Origin: Candidatus Dormiibacter sp.
Lineage (GTDB): Bacteria; Chloroflexota; Dormibacteria; UBA8260
Direction of reading: 5' to 3'
Assembly (NCBI GenBank): GCA_025450495.1
Contig: JANWHI010000017.1
Coordinates: forward strand, 1-17,305
Length of the DNA stretch: 17,305 bases
Below the pieces are notes generated by a model. That model was not told the origin of the DNA, searched no databases, and was given only the letters and a program-made list of their open reading frames with translations. Positions 7,116 through 15,546 of this stretch are shown here, in pieces (the first letter of the stretch is position 1; each line of letters opens with the position of its first letter). Both the position numbers and the translations under genes were made by a program.

Positions 7116-8207
7116 TCAGGCGGCGCCCTCGATGGGCAGAGCGCTCAACACTGTCGGGCTGAACGGCCGCAGGGGCAGGCGGGCGCCGGCCTCGGGCGGG
7201 GCCACCGGCTGGCGGCGCAGGCACCACAGCGGGTTGACGTCGTCGCGAAGCGCGACCCGCCGGAAGTCGATGAGGCTCTGCCCACCTCGCGGCTCTGCGA
7301 CCGGTTCGACGGTGGCGACCAGGCGCGGCCGCACCCAGGTCACACCCGGGCCGGCCTGCTCTGCACCGTCGAACGCAGCCAGGTCGGCGGCAACCTCGAC
7401 CACCCCGGCAAGCCAGCGCGTCGACGCGCCGCCCGGCACGGCAGCGGTGCCGACCACCTCCAGGCGACCTCTGGTCCAGTCCGCCAGCACCACGCTCACG
7501 CCTGCGGCGGTGCTGAACCAGCCGACCACCACGGCATCGCGCCGCCCGGTCAAGGGGATGCGCAGCCGGTCGGGCGAGGCGATGCCGGCGCGGTAGGGGG
7601 CGCCCCCGCGCCGGGCGATCAACGCGCTGAGCCCGCGCGAGCCCGCTGCCTGGGCCAGGGCGCGCCCGTGGCCCACGACGTGGTCGGGAAGCTGGATGCG
7701 CGAATCCGCCGGGATCAGGCCGCGGAGCATGGCCAGGCGGGTCAGCAGCGGCCGTCCGGTCAGCGTCTCGCCGTCGAGCTGGAGGAGATCAGTGGCCAGG
7801 TACACAGCCGCCGGCCGCCCCGGGGTCGCCTCGGTCACCCGGCTGAACAACGCGGCCAGGTCGGGCCTGCCGTGGCGGTCGAGCACGCAGACCGATCCGT
7901 CGAGCACCGCTTCATGGGCACCCTGCAGCGGCCCCGCTGCGGTGATCTCGGGGAAGCGGACGTCGAGCGACGACACCTCACCCTTGAGCCGCACCGACCC
8001 AGACTCCGCCGCGATCAGCAGGCAGCGCGACCCTTCCCACTCGACGCTGAAGAGCCACTCGTCACCGTCGAAGGGAGAAGCGCACGGGACACTGGCCTCG
8101 GGCTGGGCACTGCCGGCGAACCCCGCGGCGGGATCATCGATCGGCAGCCTCGGCTGGTCGCCGGCGCCGGTCCGGCGCCCCCGCGGTGCCTGGATTCGCG
8201 CGCTCAC
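7116..8207 (-). CDS. Catalytically degenerate ATP-dependent DNA ligase-like protein in the NHEJ cluster
   Basis: A 363-residue protein that aligns along its length with the ligase domain of the LigD in this same window, but lacks its active site. EWLFSVEWEGSR (50-61) matches GWLFELKWDGVR in LigD: the nucleophile Lys is Glu56 and the Asp is Glu58. VLDGSVCVLDRHGRP (101-115) matches motif III, with the metal-binding Glu replaced by Ser105. In motif IV the Glu is Arg191 and the Lys is Arg199. In motif V the two Lys are Arg216 and Pro218. The OB-fold core (WVRPRLV 291-297, LRDDVNP 320-326) remains. It should not form a ligase-AMP adduct. The frame is intact with no stop or frameshift, which argues for a retained, non-catalytic role. 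The GTG start lies 7 nt after the ku stop, so it is probably co-transcribed with ku. The N-terminal 40 residues are low-complexity. Confidence 0.8.
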   Translation of the reverse strand: MSARIQAPRGRRTGAGDQPRLPIDDPAAGFAGSAQPEASVPCASPFDGDEWLFSVEWEGSRCLLIAAESGSVRLKGEVSSLDVRFPEITAAGPLQGAHEAVLDGSVCVLDRHGRPDLAALFSRVTEATPGRPAAVYLATDLLQLDGETLTGRPLLTRLAMLRGLIPADSRIQLPDHVVGHGRALAQAAGSRGLSALIARRGGAPYRAGIASPDRLRIPLTGRRDAVVVGWFSTAAGVSVVLADWTRGRLEVVGTAAVPGGASTRWLAGVVEVAADLAAFDGAEQAGPGVTWVRPRLVATVEPVAEPRGGQSLIDFRRVALRDDVNPLWCLRRQPVAPPEAGARLPLRPFSPTVLSALPIEGAA

Positions 8208-8214
8208 CGACCGC

Positions 8215-9087
8215 TCAGGAGGCCTTGCGCCGCCGTGCTCCCTCGGACGACGGGCGGCGGTGCGCAGCGGTCACCTCACGCTCTGCCGGCTTGGTCGCGC
8301 GATCGCTCTTCTGGGCTGCCTCGACCGATGCCTTGAGCGCGGCCATGAGGTCGGTCACCTTGGACGGCCGTTCCGGCGCCGCGCGTTCTATGGGCTTGTT
8401 GTTCACCTTGGACTCCACCACTGCCAGCAGAGCCTCACGGTATTCGTCGTTGTAGCGTTGCGGGTCGAAGGTGGCGCTGAGGTTGTCGACCAGCATCATC
8501 GCCATGTCCAGCTCGCGCTTGTGGATCTCGGGGACTGCCTCAGCCTCGGGGAGCGACAGCTCGCCCACGTCGCGGATCTCGTCGGGCCAGTGCAGGGTGT
8601 TGAGCACCAGACCCTTGTCGTGGAGGGCGAGGCGGCAGAGATGCTCGCGATCGCGGAACGCGATCTTGCCCACCGCCACCTTGCCGGTCTTCTCGAGGGC
8701 TGCCTTGAGCAGGTAATAGGGTTTGACGCCGACCGGCTCCGGCTCGAGGTAGTAGGCGCTCTTGATGTAGAGGCCCGCCTCGATCTCCGAGTCGTCGCAG
8801 AACTCGAGGATCTCGCACGTGTGCGACGTGGTCAGGGGCAGGTTGTCGAGGTCGGCGTCATCGATCTCGACGAACTCGTCCTTGCCCACCTCGTAGCCGC
8901 GCACCGTCGAGCCCCAGGGAATCTCCTTGTCCTCCTCGGGACACCAGCGCTTGTTGCGGATCGGTGTGAGGTCGTTGGGACAGAGCATCCGGAACGACAC
9001 GCTCTTCGATTCGGTCGCCAGGTAGAGCCGCACCGGGATGGCAACCATCCCGAAGCTGATCGCGCCACGCCACATGGATCTGGGCAT
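8215..9087 (-). CDS. ku: Ku double-strand-break end-binding protein
   Basis: Bacterial Ku, a homodimeric ring that threads onto DNA ends and recruits LigD for non-homologous end joining. It has 290 residues, normal for the family. The start MWRGAISFGMVAIPVRLY (5-22) is the typical first strand pair of the Ku core, followed by VRGYEVGKDEFVEIDDAD (62-79), the bridge region around FRDREHLC (143-150) and DNLSATFDPQRYNDEYREAL (202-221). The tail from about 230 is rich in Lys, Arg and Ala (ending GARRRKAS), like the basic extensions that aid DNA binding and LigD contact in other species. The ATG at 9087 has no Shine-Dalgarno but has TAGAAT exactly 6 nt upstream, so the mRNA is probably leaderless. 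The next gene, the degenerate ligase, starts 7 nt after its stop. Confidence 0.96.
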   Translation of the reverse strand: MPRSMWRGAISFGMVAIPVRLYLATESKSVSFRMLCPNDLTPIRNKRWCPEEDKEIPWGSTVRGYEVGKDEFVEIDDADLDNLPLTTSHTCEILEFCDDSEIEAGLYIKSAYYLEPEPVGVKPYYLLKAALEKTGKVAVGKIAFRDREHLCRLALHDKGLVLNTLHWPDEIRDVGELSLPEAEAVPEIHKRELDMAMMLVDNLSATFDPQRYNDEYREALLAVVESKVNNKPIERAAPERPSKVTDLMAALKASVEAAQKSDRATKPAEREVTAAHRRPSSEGARRRKAS

Positions 9088-9099
9088 GCACCGATTCTA
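9088..9099 (-). promoter_or_regulatory. Leaderless-type -10 element of ku (TAGAAT-N6-ATG)
   Basis: TAGAAT on the minus strand (9099-9094) followed by CGGTGC and the ATG at 9087. It is the same hexamer at the same distance as in the HNH gene immediately upstream. No clear -35 is seen; the place where it would lie is covered by an inverted repeat. Confidence 0.55.
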
Positions 9100-9109
9100 A
9101 GGGCGAAGG

Positions 9110-9124
9110 GGGAACTGCGTTCCC
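9110..9124. repeat. Inverted repeat over the ku -35 region
   Basis: GGGAAC-TGC-GTTCCC, perfect 6-base arms with a 3-base centre, in the 44-nt gap between the HNH stop and the ku start. With the TAGAAT -10 at 9099-9094 and a 17-nt spacer, the -35 would be at 9122-9117, inside the repeat. It could be an operator controlling ku, or a hairpin ending the HNH transcript (on the minus strand it is followed by CCCTT, a poor terminator tail). Confidence 0.4.
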
Positions 9125-9131
9125 GCCTCGC

Positions 9132-9650
9132 TCAGACCTCGAGAAGCCTCTCGTAGGCGGCCTTCAGCTCCGGGTAGCGCAGGAAGATGATGTGCGCGTA
9201 CTCCTGGGTGAGCGGTCCGGGCGCGCGACGCAGGTGCATCCCCACCTCCTCCGGACGGTGGTTCGCCTTACGCCAGTTGCACCTCTTGCAGGCGATCACG
9301 AGGTTGTCCCAGCGATCGCCGCTGCCACCGCGGGACATGGGCACGATGTGGTCGACGGTGAGCTCAGCGGCGGCGCCGACGAAGCCGCAGTACTGGCAGG
9401 TGTGGTCATCACGCAGCAGCAGGTTGCGGCGGTTGGGACGGAGCAGGCGCCGGGGCACGTGGATGGTGCGCAGCAGCCGGACGACGACCACACCCTCGGG
9501 CAGACGGCGGCCGCTGAGCGCGGCGGCGGCCTCGAGCTCGGAGCGCTCGTCGAGGAAAGCGACCCGCTCTTTGGTCAGCAGGATGATCAGCCGCCGGTGG
9601 CTGATGACATTGAGTGGCTGCATCGAGGCATTCAGCAGCAGCACGGCCAT
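9132..9650 (-). CDS. HNH endonuclease family protein inside the NHEJ cluster
   Basis: A 172-residue protein with a zinc-stabilised HNH fold in its centre: CQYCG (Cys85, Cys88), LTVDHIVP (97-104, Asp100 and the general-base His101), then DNLVIACKRCNWRKANHRP (115-133) with Asn116, Cys121, Cys124 and His131. The first 70 residues start VLLLNASMQPLNV and carry no recognised domain. This architecture is common as a stand-alone gene in Actinobacteria and related phyla, with no settled function; it is not a homing-intron type. The ATG at 9650 is preceded at exactly 6 nt by TAGAAT. It lies between ligD (39-nt gap) and ku (44-nt gap), all on the same strand, which suggests but does not prove a role in DNA break processing. 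Confidence 0.88.
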   Translation of the reverse strand: MAVLLLNASMQPLNVISHRRLIILLTKERVAFLDERSELEAAAALSGRRLPEGVVVVRLLRTIHVPRRLLRPNRRNLLLRDDHTCQYCGFVGAAAELTVDHIVPMSRGGSGDRWDNLVIACKRCNWRKANHRPEEVGMHLRRAPGPLTQEYAHIIFLRYPELKAAYERLLEV

Positions 9651-9662
9651 GGCGGAATTCTA
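9651..9662 (-). promoter_or_regulatory. Leaderless-type -10 element of the HNH gene (TAGAAT-N6-ATG)
   Basis: TAGAAT on the minus strand (9662-9657), GGCGGA on the plus strand as the 6-nt spacer, then the ATG at 9650. It lies in the 39-nt gap after the ligD stop, so the HNH gene probably has its own promoter besides any read-through from ligD. Confidence 0.55.
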
Positions 9663-9689
9663 TTGGGAGAGGGCAACGAGCGCACTGGT

Positions 9690-12329
9690 TCAGTCCAGTG
9701 GCGGCAGCTGCTGCCCGCCGGCGAGCGCCCCGACGAAGAGGTCGCCGACGCCCGCGAGCCTGTCAGCGATGGTGTGGATGGTCCAGCCATCGGGTCTCAG
9801 GTCGGGACTGCCCAGCTCGGCCCAGGTGATCGGCGCCGAGACCGGGGCATGCGGCACCGCCCGCACCGTGTACGGCGCGGTGAGCGTCTTGTTGATGATG
9901 TTCTGCGTGTAGTCGATGCGAACTTTGCCGGAGCGCTGCCGCACCGACCACTCCCAGCTGACCAGCTCCGGCACGATCGCCCCCACCGCCCTGGCCACGC
10001 CTTCCACCCAGGTGCGCACCGCCGCGTAGTCGGGGCCGCGGGCGATGGGTACGTAGATCTGCAGGCCTGTCTGCCCGGTGGTCTTGACCACGCTGCGCAG
10101 CCCGTAGTGGTCCAGCGCCACCCCGACCAGCTTGGCAATGGTCACGACACTCTCGAAGCTTGCACCCTCGGCCGGGTCGAGGTCGAAGACGGCCCAGTCG
10201 GGCTGCTGCGGCGCGTCGATCCGCGAGTGCCAGGGGTGCAGGTCGATGGACGCAGCGTTGGCCACCCAGACCAACGTCGCCAGGTCGTTGACCACGACGT
10301 ACTCCTTGGTCTTCTCGCCGTGGTACGTCCAGGACTTGATCCATGGTGGTGCGTGCGACGGCTTGTCCTTGCGCCAGAACGACTTGCCATCGATGCCGTC
10401 GGGGAAGACCTGCATGGACAGCGGCCGGTCGCGCAGATAGGGAAGCAGCACCGGCGCCACCTGGATGTAGTGGGCGATGAGGTCGCGCTTGGTCAATTCG
10501 TCCTCTGGCCACATCAGCTTGTCGAGGTGGGTGAGTCGCAGCCGGCGGCCGTCCACGTCGAAGGCGTCCGAGTCGCGCAGCCCGCGGAGCTGTTCCAGCA
10601 AGCCGCCGGTCGGCGCCGTGCCCGCCGGGGCGGCACCGGCGAGAACTGTGTCGACGGGCACAGGGACGTCACGGCGGCAGTCCTGGGGCACGATGTCGTC
10701 GCGCAGCCCGACGAACGCCGGATGGCGGAGGATGCCCTGCCTGGTCCAGCCGGCGTGCCGCACCTCGCACACAAGCACGGGACGGACCCAGGTGGCCGGC
10801 TCGCCGGTTCGCGGCGCCGGATGGAGTGAGCTCTCGTCGGTGACCAGGGCGTCGAGCTTCTTGCGCAGACGACGCAGCATCGCCTCGTCGAACCCGGTTC
10901 CAACCTGGCCGCAGTGCTGCAGCATGTCACCGTCGTAGACGCCGAGGATCAGCGCGCCGATCTGGCTGGCACGCCGGCCGCGACCCCCGGTCCAACCGGC
11001 GATGACGCACGATTGCGTCTGCCACGCCTTGACCTTCACCCAGTCGTGGCTGCGGCGGCCCGGTTGATAGGTCGAGTCAGCCAGCTTGCCGACCATGCCC
11101 TCGATGCCTTGCCCGCTCAGCGCCGCGAAGAGATCCTCGCCGTCACGCTCGACGTGGTCGGTGTAGAGGATCCCATCGGCGCCACCGAGCACGTCCTTGA
11201 GTGTCTTCTTGCGGATGCGCAACGAGGTGCTCATGAGGTCGCGACCATCGAGCCAGAGCAGGTCGAAGACCGCATACGTGGCGGGGTGTTCGCGCATCAC
11301 GCGGCGCACATCGCTCTCGCGTGAGACGTTGATGCGCGACTGCAGGCGCTCGAAGGACGGGCGCCCGTCAGGGTCGAGCACAACGATCTCACCGTCAACG
11401 ATGGCGCGGTGACCGCGCAGCACCGCGGTGAGCGCCGCCATCTCCGGGTATCGCGACGTCTCGTCACGGCCGCTCCGTCCGGCGACCTTGACGGTGTCGC
11501 CATCGACCCCTGCCACCGCTCGGACCCCATCCCACTTCAACTCGAACAACCAGCCGTCCCGGCTGAACGGTCGATCCACGCTGGTCGCCAGCATCGGCGC
11601 GGGCAGCGCTGGCAGGACCTCGCCGGGGCTGGTCACGCCGGCTCTGCGTCCGGCGGCGCGTGCCGCTCGAGCCGTCTCGCGTGGGTCGCCGCCGGCCTCG
11701 GCGGCGATCTCGGCGAGGCTGCGGCCGGTCATCACCGACACCTCATGCTCGCTGGCCTCGTAGCCCTCGACGACGTAGTCATCGCGCTTCTTGATCATCA
11801 GCCAGTTCTTGTCGTCGTCTGCGCCCCCCCGGTCGCGCCGGCCGCGCCGGCCGAGCTTCACCAGCGCGTACTCGCCGCGGATCTTGGTGCCGAAGAGGCG
11901 GAACTTGAGGTCGCCCTTGGCCAGGCTGGCGTCAACGTCAGCAGCGGTCTCGCCCAGCCACTCGTAGGTCCCGATGTCCCAGAGCAGCACCGTGCCCGCA
12001 CCGTATCCAGACGGGATGACACCCTCGAAATCGCCGTAGTCGACGGGGTGATCCTCGGTGTGCACGGCCAGGCGTTTGACCCTGGGGTCGAGAGTCGGTC
12101 CGCGCGGGATCGGCCAGGAGAGGAGCACGCCGTTGTGCTCGAGGCGGAAGTCCCAATGCATTCGCGTCGCGCGGTGTTGCTGCACGCAGAAGCGGTGGCC
12201 GTGCGGGAGGCTGTCCCAATCGATACTCGCCGTCGCCTCGGCGCGCTGTCGCGCCGTCCTCGGCTCGTCCCCGGACGGTTCGGGCGTGCGTGAGAAATCG
12301 CGTTTGCGGCGATACTCCTCCAGCGGCAT
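9690..12329 (-). CDS. ligD: NHEJ multifunctional DNA ligase LigD (phosphoesterase-ligase-polymerase order)
   Basis: An 879-residue three-domain enzyme that repairs Ku-bound DNA ends. The 3'-phosphoesterase domain (about 40-190) shows His52, His58, Asp60 and Arg62 in QQHRATRMHWDFRLEH, and His94 in TEDHP. The ATP-dependent ligase domain (about 240-550) has nucleophile Lys265 in ELKWDGVR, VDGEIVVLD (311-319), EGMVGK (410-415) and WVKVK (430-434), all intact. The primase-like polymerase domain (about 590-840) has the metal-binding DLDP (716-719) and DYTQN (806-810). At 752-757 it reads GQTGLQ, with Gln757 where many LigD polymerases carry His. This domain order is like Pseudomonas and unlike mycobacteria (polymerase first). 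The ATG at 12329 lacks a Shine-Dalgarno. It is divergent from gyrB, with ku and HNH downstream. Confidence 0.96.
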   Translation of the reverse strand: MPLEEYRRKRDFSRTPEPSGDEPRTARQRAEATASIDWDSLPHGHRFCVQQHRATRMHWDFRLEHNGVLLSWPIPRGPTLDPRVKRLAVHTEDHPVDYGDFEGVIPSGYGAGTVLLWDIGTYEWLGETAADVDASLAKGDLKFRLFGTKIRGEYALVKLGRRGRRDRGGADDDKNWLMIKKRDDYVVEGYEASEHEVSVMTGRSLAEIAAEAGGDPRETARAARAAGRRAGVTSPGEVLPALPAPMLATSVDRPFSRDGWLFELKWDGVRAVAGVDGDTVKVAGRSGRDETSRYPEMAALTAVLRGHRAIVDGEIVVLDPDGRPSFERLQSRINVSRESDVRRVMREHPATYAVFDLLWLDGRDLMSTSLRIRKKTLKDVLGGADGILYTDHVERDGEDLFAALSGQGIEGMVGKLADSTYQPGRRSHDWVKVKAWQTQSCVIAGWTGGRGRRASQIGALILGVYDGDMLQHCGQVGTGFDEAMLRRLRKKLDALVTDESSLHPAPRTGEPATWVRPVLVCEVRHAGWTRQGILRHPAFVGLRDDIVPQDCRRDVPVPVDTVLAGAAPAGTAPTGGLLEQLRGLRDSDAFDVDGRRLRLTHLDKLMWPEDELTKRDLIAHYIQVAPVLLPYLRDRPLSMQVFPDGIDGKSFWRKDKPSHAPPWIKSWTYHGEKTKEYVVVNDLATLVWVANAASIDLHPWHSRIDAPQQPDWAVFDLDPAEGASFESVVTIAKLVGVALDHYGLRSVVKTTGQTGLQIYVPIARGPDYAAVRTWVEGVARAVGAIVPELVSWEWSVRQRSGKVRIDYTQNIINKTLTAPYTVRAVPHAPVSAPITWAELGSPDLRPDGWTIHTIADRLAGVGDLFVGALAGGQQLPPLD

Positions 12330-12373
12330 CTGCGCAGTCTGCTACGAAGCGCCATACGCCGGTGATCCGGGTG

Positions 12374-12401
12374 ATTGCACGGACGCTGGGCGGACCGTCA
12401 A
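12374..12401 (-). promoter_or_regulatory. Possible ligD promoter
   Basis: On the minus strand TTGACG (12401-12396) and TGCAAT (12379-12374) are 16 bases apart. The -10 lacks the usual A at its second position, so this is a moderate match. It would give a leader of about 40 nt. A competing idea is a leaderless start from CAGACT, which lies exactly 6 nt before the ATG at 12329 but lacks the first T. Confidence 0.35.
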
Positions 12402-12460
12402 AATGCCACGCTCGGTACCGTTTCGCGGGCCTGTCGCCGGGCGGTCGTCCAGCCCGAAAC

Positions 12461-12469
12461 TGGTACAAT
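12461..12469 (+). promoter_or_regulatory. Extended -10 promoter of the gyrB-plsX-gyrA operon
   Basis: TGGTACAAT fits the extended -10 form TGNTANNNT; no -35 hexamer is obvious upstream, as is typical of this class. Transcription would start near 12476. The 243 nt between ligD and gyrB hold this element, a TAGTTT (12476-12481) that could be a second -10, and the divergent ligD promoter, but no gene or RNA that I can recognise. Confidence 0.55.
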
Positions 12470-12572
12470 TCACTGTAGTTTCGCGTGCCTTCAGGTGTCG
12501 CCCCAGGGTGGCGTCAGGGACACGTCGCAATTCAGCCGCGCCCGCCGGCACACGCACCCTGGAGTCCCACCA

Positions 12573-14489
12573 CTGATCGACGAGAGCGCCCGCCCGAAGG
12601 ATTCCTATTCCGCCGCCCAGCTGACCGCGCTGAAGGGACTTGAGCCCGTCCGCAAACGACCGGGCATGTACATCGGCTCCACAGACTCGCGTGGCCTGCA
12701 CCACCTGATCCGCGAGATCGTCGACAACTCGATCGACGAGGCACTCGCGGGCCAGTGCGACACCATCACCGTGACCCTCCATGCCGACAACTCGGTGTCG
12801 GTGATCGACAACGGGCGCGGCATCCCCGTCGACATGCATCCCACCGAGAAGAAGCCCGGCTTGGAGCTGGTGCTGACCGAGTTGCACGCCGGCGGCAAGT
12901 TCGGCGGCGGCGGATACAAGGTGTCGGGCGGACTGCACGGTGTCGGCGCCTCCGTCGTCAACGCGCTCAGCGAGCGGCTGGTCGCCGAGGTGCACCTGGG
13001 CGGGAGCCTCTACCGCCAGACGTACACGCGCGGCGTCCCCGACGCACCGATGGCGGTGGTCGGCAAGACGGACCGGCGCGGCACCACCATCCACTGGTGG
13101 CCCGACCCCGCGGTGTTCGAGGAGGTCCACCACAGCTGGGACATCGTCGCCAACTTCATCCGCGAGGTCGCCTTCCTCACCAAGGGCGTCAGCATCACGA
13201 TTGTCTCCGAGGCTCCCGCACGCGAGTACACGTTCTACTTCGAGGGCGGCATCCAGGCGATGGTCCGGTACCTCAACGCCAACCGCACCGTGGTCAACGC
13301 CCGACCCATGTACGTGGAGCGCGAGATCGAGGGAACGCTCATCGAGCTCGCCATCCAGTACCAGAACAGCGTCTTCAGCGAGCAGGTGCTGGCATTCGCC
13401 AACAACATCCATACCGAGGAGGGCGGCGCGCATCTCACCGGCTTCCGCACCGCGCTCACCAGCACGCTCAACAAGTACGCCCGCAAGGCCGGCATCCTCA
13501 AGGACAACGACCCCAACCTCAGCGGCGACGACGTCCGCGACGGGCTCACGGCGGTTATCAGCGTCAAGCTCCAGGACCCGCAGTTCGAGGGGCAGACCAA
13601 GACCAAGCTGGGCAACAGCGAGGTCGCCGGCCAGGTCTCGACGGTGCTGAGCGACGCACTCATGCAGTTCCTCGACGAGAACCCCGCAGACGGGCGCCGC
13701 ATCGTCGACCAGTCGCTCACCGCCGCGCGCGCCCGCCAGGCCGCGGCCAAGGCACGCGACCTGGTGCGGCGCAAGTCGTTCCTCGAGGGCTCGGCGCTGC
13801 CCGGCAAGCTCACCGACTGCACCGAGAAGGACCCATCGCAGTGTGAGATCTTCATCGTCGAGGGTGACAGCGCCGGCGGCTCGGCCAAGCAGGGGCGCGA
13901 GCGCAAGAACCAGGCAATCCTTCCGCTCCGCGGCAAGATCCTCAATGTCGAGAAGGCGCGCGCCGACAAGATCCTCGGCAACGAGCAGATCAAGGACCTG
14001 ATCACCGCGCTCGGCGTGGGCTTCGGCGAGGACTTCAACATCGAGCGCCTGCGCTACCACCGCATCGTGCTCATGGCCGACGCGGACGTCGATGGTTCGC
14101 ACATCCGCACCCTGCTGCTGACGTTCTTCTGGCGCCACATGCAGCCGCTGATCCACGCGGGCTACCTGTACCTCGCGCAGCCTCCCCTGTACAAGCTGGT
14201 CAAGGGCAAGTCGGTGGAGTACGCGTACAGCGACGACGAGCGCGACGTCAAGTCGAAGGGGCTGGGTGGCAAGGTGGAGATCAGCCGCTACAAGGGACTC
14301 GGCGAGATGAATCCTGAGCAGCTCTGGGAGACCACCATGGACCCGGCCCGGCGCGTGCTGCTCCAGGTCGAGGTCGGTGACGCGGTGCGCGCCGACGACA
14401 TCTTCGACCGTCTCATGGGGACGGAGGTCGAACCGCGCAAGCGATTCATCCAGACCCACGCCAAGTCGGTGCGGAACCTCGACATCTGA
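12573..14489 (+). CDS. gyrB: DNA gyrase subunit B
   Basis: ATPase subunit of the A2B2 enzyme that introduces negative supercoils. From the chosen start it has 638 residues, the short form without the proteobacterial insertion. The GHKL ATPase domain shows [10 protein letters not shown] (27-36), [10 protein letters not shown] (48-57, general base Glu48), DNGRGIPV (79-86) and [13 protein letters not shown] (120-132). The TOPRIM domain has EGDSAGG (430-436) and DADVDG (503-508). The C-terminus has [13 protein letters not shown] (573-585). The start is uncertain: no ATG precedes the conserved region. I chose CTG 12573 because GGAG lies 8 nt upstream; in-frame GTG 12495 (664 residues) lacks a ribosome-binding site, and TTG 12375 precedes the promoter. 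Its TGA overlaps the plsX ATG (TGATG). GyrB rather than ParE follows from the GyrA box in its partner. Confidence 0.95.
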   Translation: MIDESARPKDSYSAAQLTALKGLEPVRKRPGMYIGSTDSRGLHHLIREIVDNSIDEALAGQCDTITVTLHADNSVSVIDNGRGIPVDMHPTEKKPGLELVLTELHAGGKFGGGGYKVSGGLHGVGASVVNALSERLVAEVHLGGSLYRQTYTRGVPDAPMAVVGKTDRRGTTIHWWPDPAVFEEVHHSWDIVANFIREVAFLTKGVSITIVSEAPAREYTFYFEGGIQAMVRYLNANRTVVNARPMYVEREIEGTLIELAIQYQNSVFSEQVLAFANNIHTEEGGAHLTGFRTALTSTLNKYARKAGILKDNDPNLSGDDVRDGLTAVISVKLQDPQFEGQTKTKLGNSEVAGQVSTVLSDALMQFLDENPADGRRIVDQSLTAARARQAAAKARDLVRRKSFLEGSALPGKLTDCTEKDPSQCEIFIVEGDSAGGSAKQGRERKNQAILPLRGKILNVEKARADKILGNEQIKDLITALGVGFGEDFNIERLRYHRIVLMADADVDGSHIRTLLLTFFWRHMQPLIHAGYLYLAQPPLYKLVKGKSVEYAYSDDERDVKSKGLGGKVEISRYKGLGEMNPEQLWETTMDPARRVLLQVEVGDAVRADDIFDRLMGTEVEPRKRFIQTHAKSVRNLDI

Positions 14490-15546
14490 TGGCCGCTGCG
14501 CACCGTCCGGTCGCCGTCGACGCCATGGGCGGGGACAACGCACCCGCCGAGGTCGTGCGCGGCGCACTGCGCGCTGCCACGGAGCGGGACATCCCGGTGC
14601 TGCTGGTCGGCCGGCGCGAGCTGCTGGAAACCGAGCTGGCCCGCATCGAGGGGCCGGAGACAGTCTCGCGCGCCCGCCTCGAGATCGTCGATGCGCGCGA
14701 GGTCGTCGAGATGGATGAGCACCCCGCCAACGCGGTGCGCGCCAAGCGGGATTCGTCGGTGGTGCGCGCCTGCGCGCTGCTGGCTGAGGGTCGCGCCGGC
14801 GCCGCGGTCAGTGCCGGCAACAGCGGGGCCGTGCTCGCCGCGGCGCTCTTCATCGTCAAGCGCATCCCGGGCGTGGCCAGGCCCGCCATCGGCGCGCAGC
14901 TGCCCTCGTCCGGGACGCCGACGTTCCTGCTCGACGTCGGCGCCAACACAGACTGCAAGGCAGAATGGCTGGTGCAGTTCGCCGTCATGGGCAGTGTGTA
15001 TGCGCGCACCATGATGGGCGTCGTTGCACCGCGCATCGGGCTGCTCAGCAATGGGGAGGAGCCCGGCAAAGGCTCGCAGCTGGTCCAGGAGGCGTACCCG
15101 CTGCTCGGTGGTGCAGCGGTCAACTTCGCCGGCAACGCCGAGGCCAAGGAGCTGTTCAACGGAAGCTTCGACGTCGTCGTCTGTGACGGCTTCGCGGGCA
15201 ACATCGCCCTCAAGACGGCCGAGGGGGTCGGTGAATACCTCTTCGCGACGCTCCGCAAAGAGGCGATGAGCAGCATCGGCGCCAGGCTCGGCGGCCTGCT
15301 GCTCAAGCCGCGGCTGCGGGCGGTGCGCGATCGCGTCGACTACCGGCACACCGGCGGCGCGCTGCTGCTCGGTGTCAACGGGGAGGTGGTGATCGCTCAT
15401 GGCAGGTCCGACTCGCTGGCGGTGATGAACGCCATCCGCGTCGCAGCCGACGCCGTCCGGCGCGACGTCAGCGGCACCATCGCCATGGAGCTCAGCGCGG
15501 CCGGTGCCGGCGCGGCGGGGGCGCCTCTCGACGAGGCTGCGTCGCG

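Noticed and set aside
9192..10829. Plus-strand open frame of 545 codons opposite the HNH gene and ligD
   Set aside because: It crosses two well-supported genes and the promoter region between them, and the protein is His/Arg/Asp-rich without a domain.
12342..14567. Minus-strand open frame of 741 codons opposite gyrB
   Set aside because: It is the antisense shadow of gyrB and the start of plsX; its product is rich in Val, Asp, His and Arg with no recognisable domain, a normal side effect of high GC at third codon positions.
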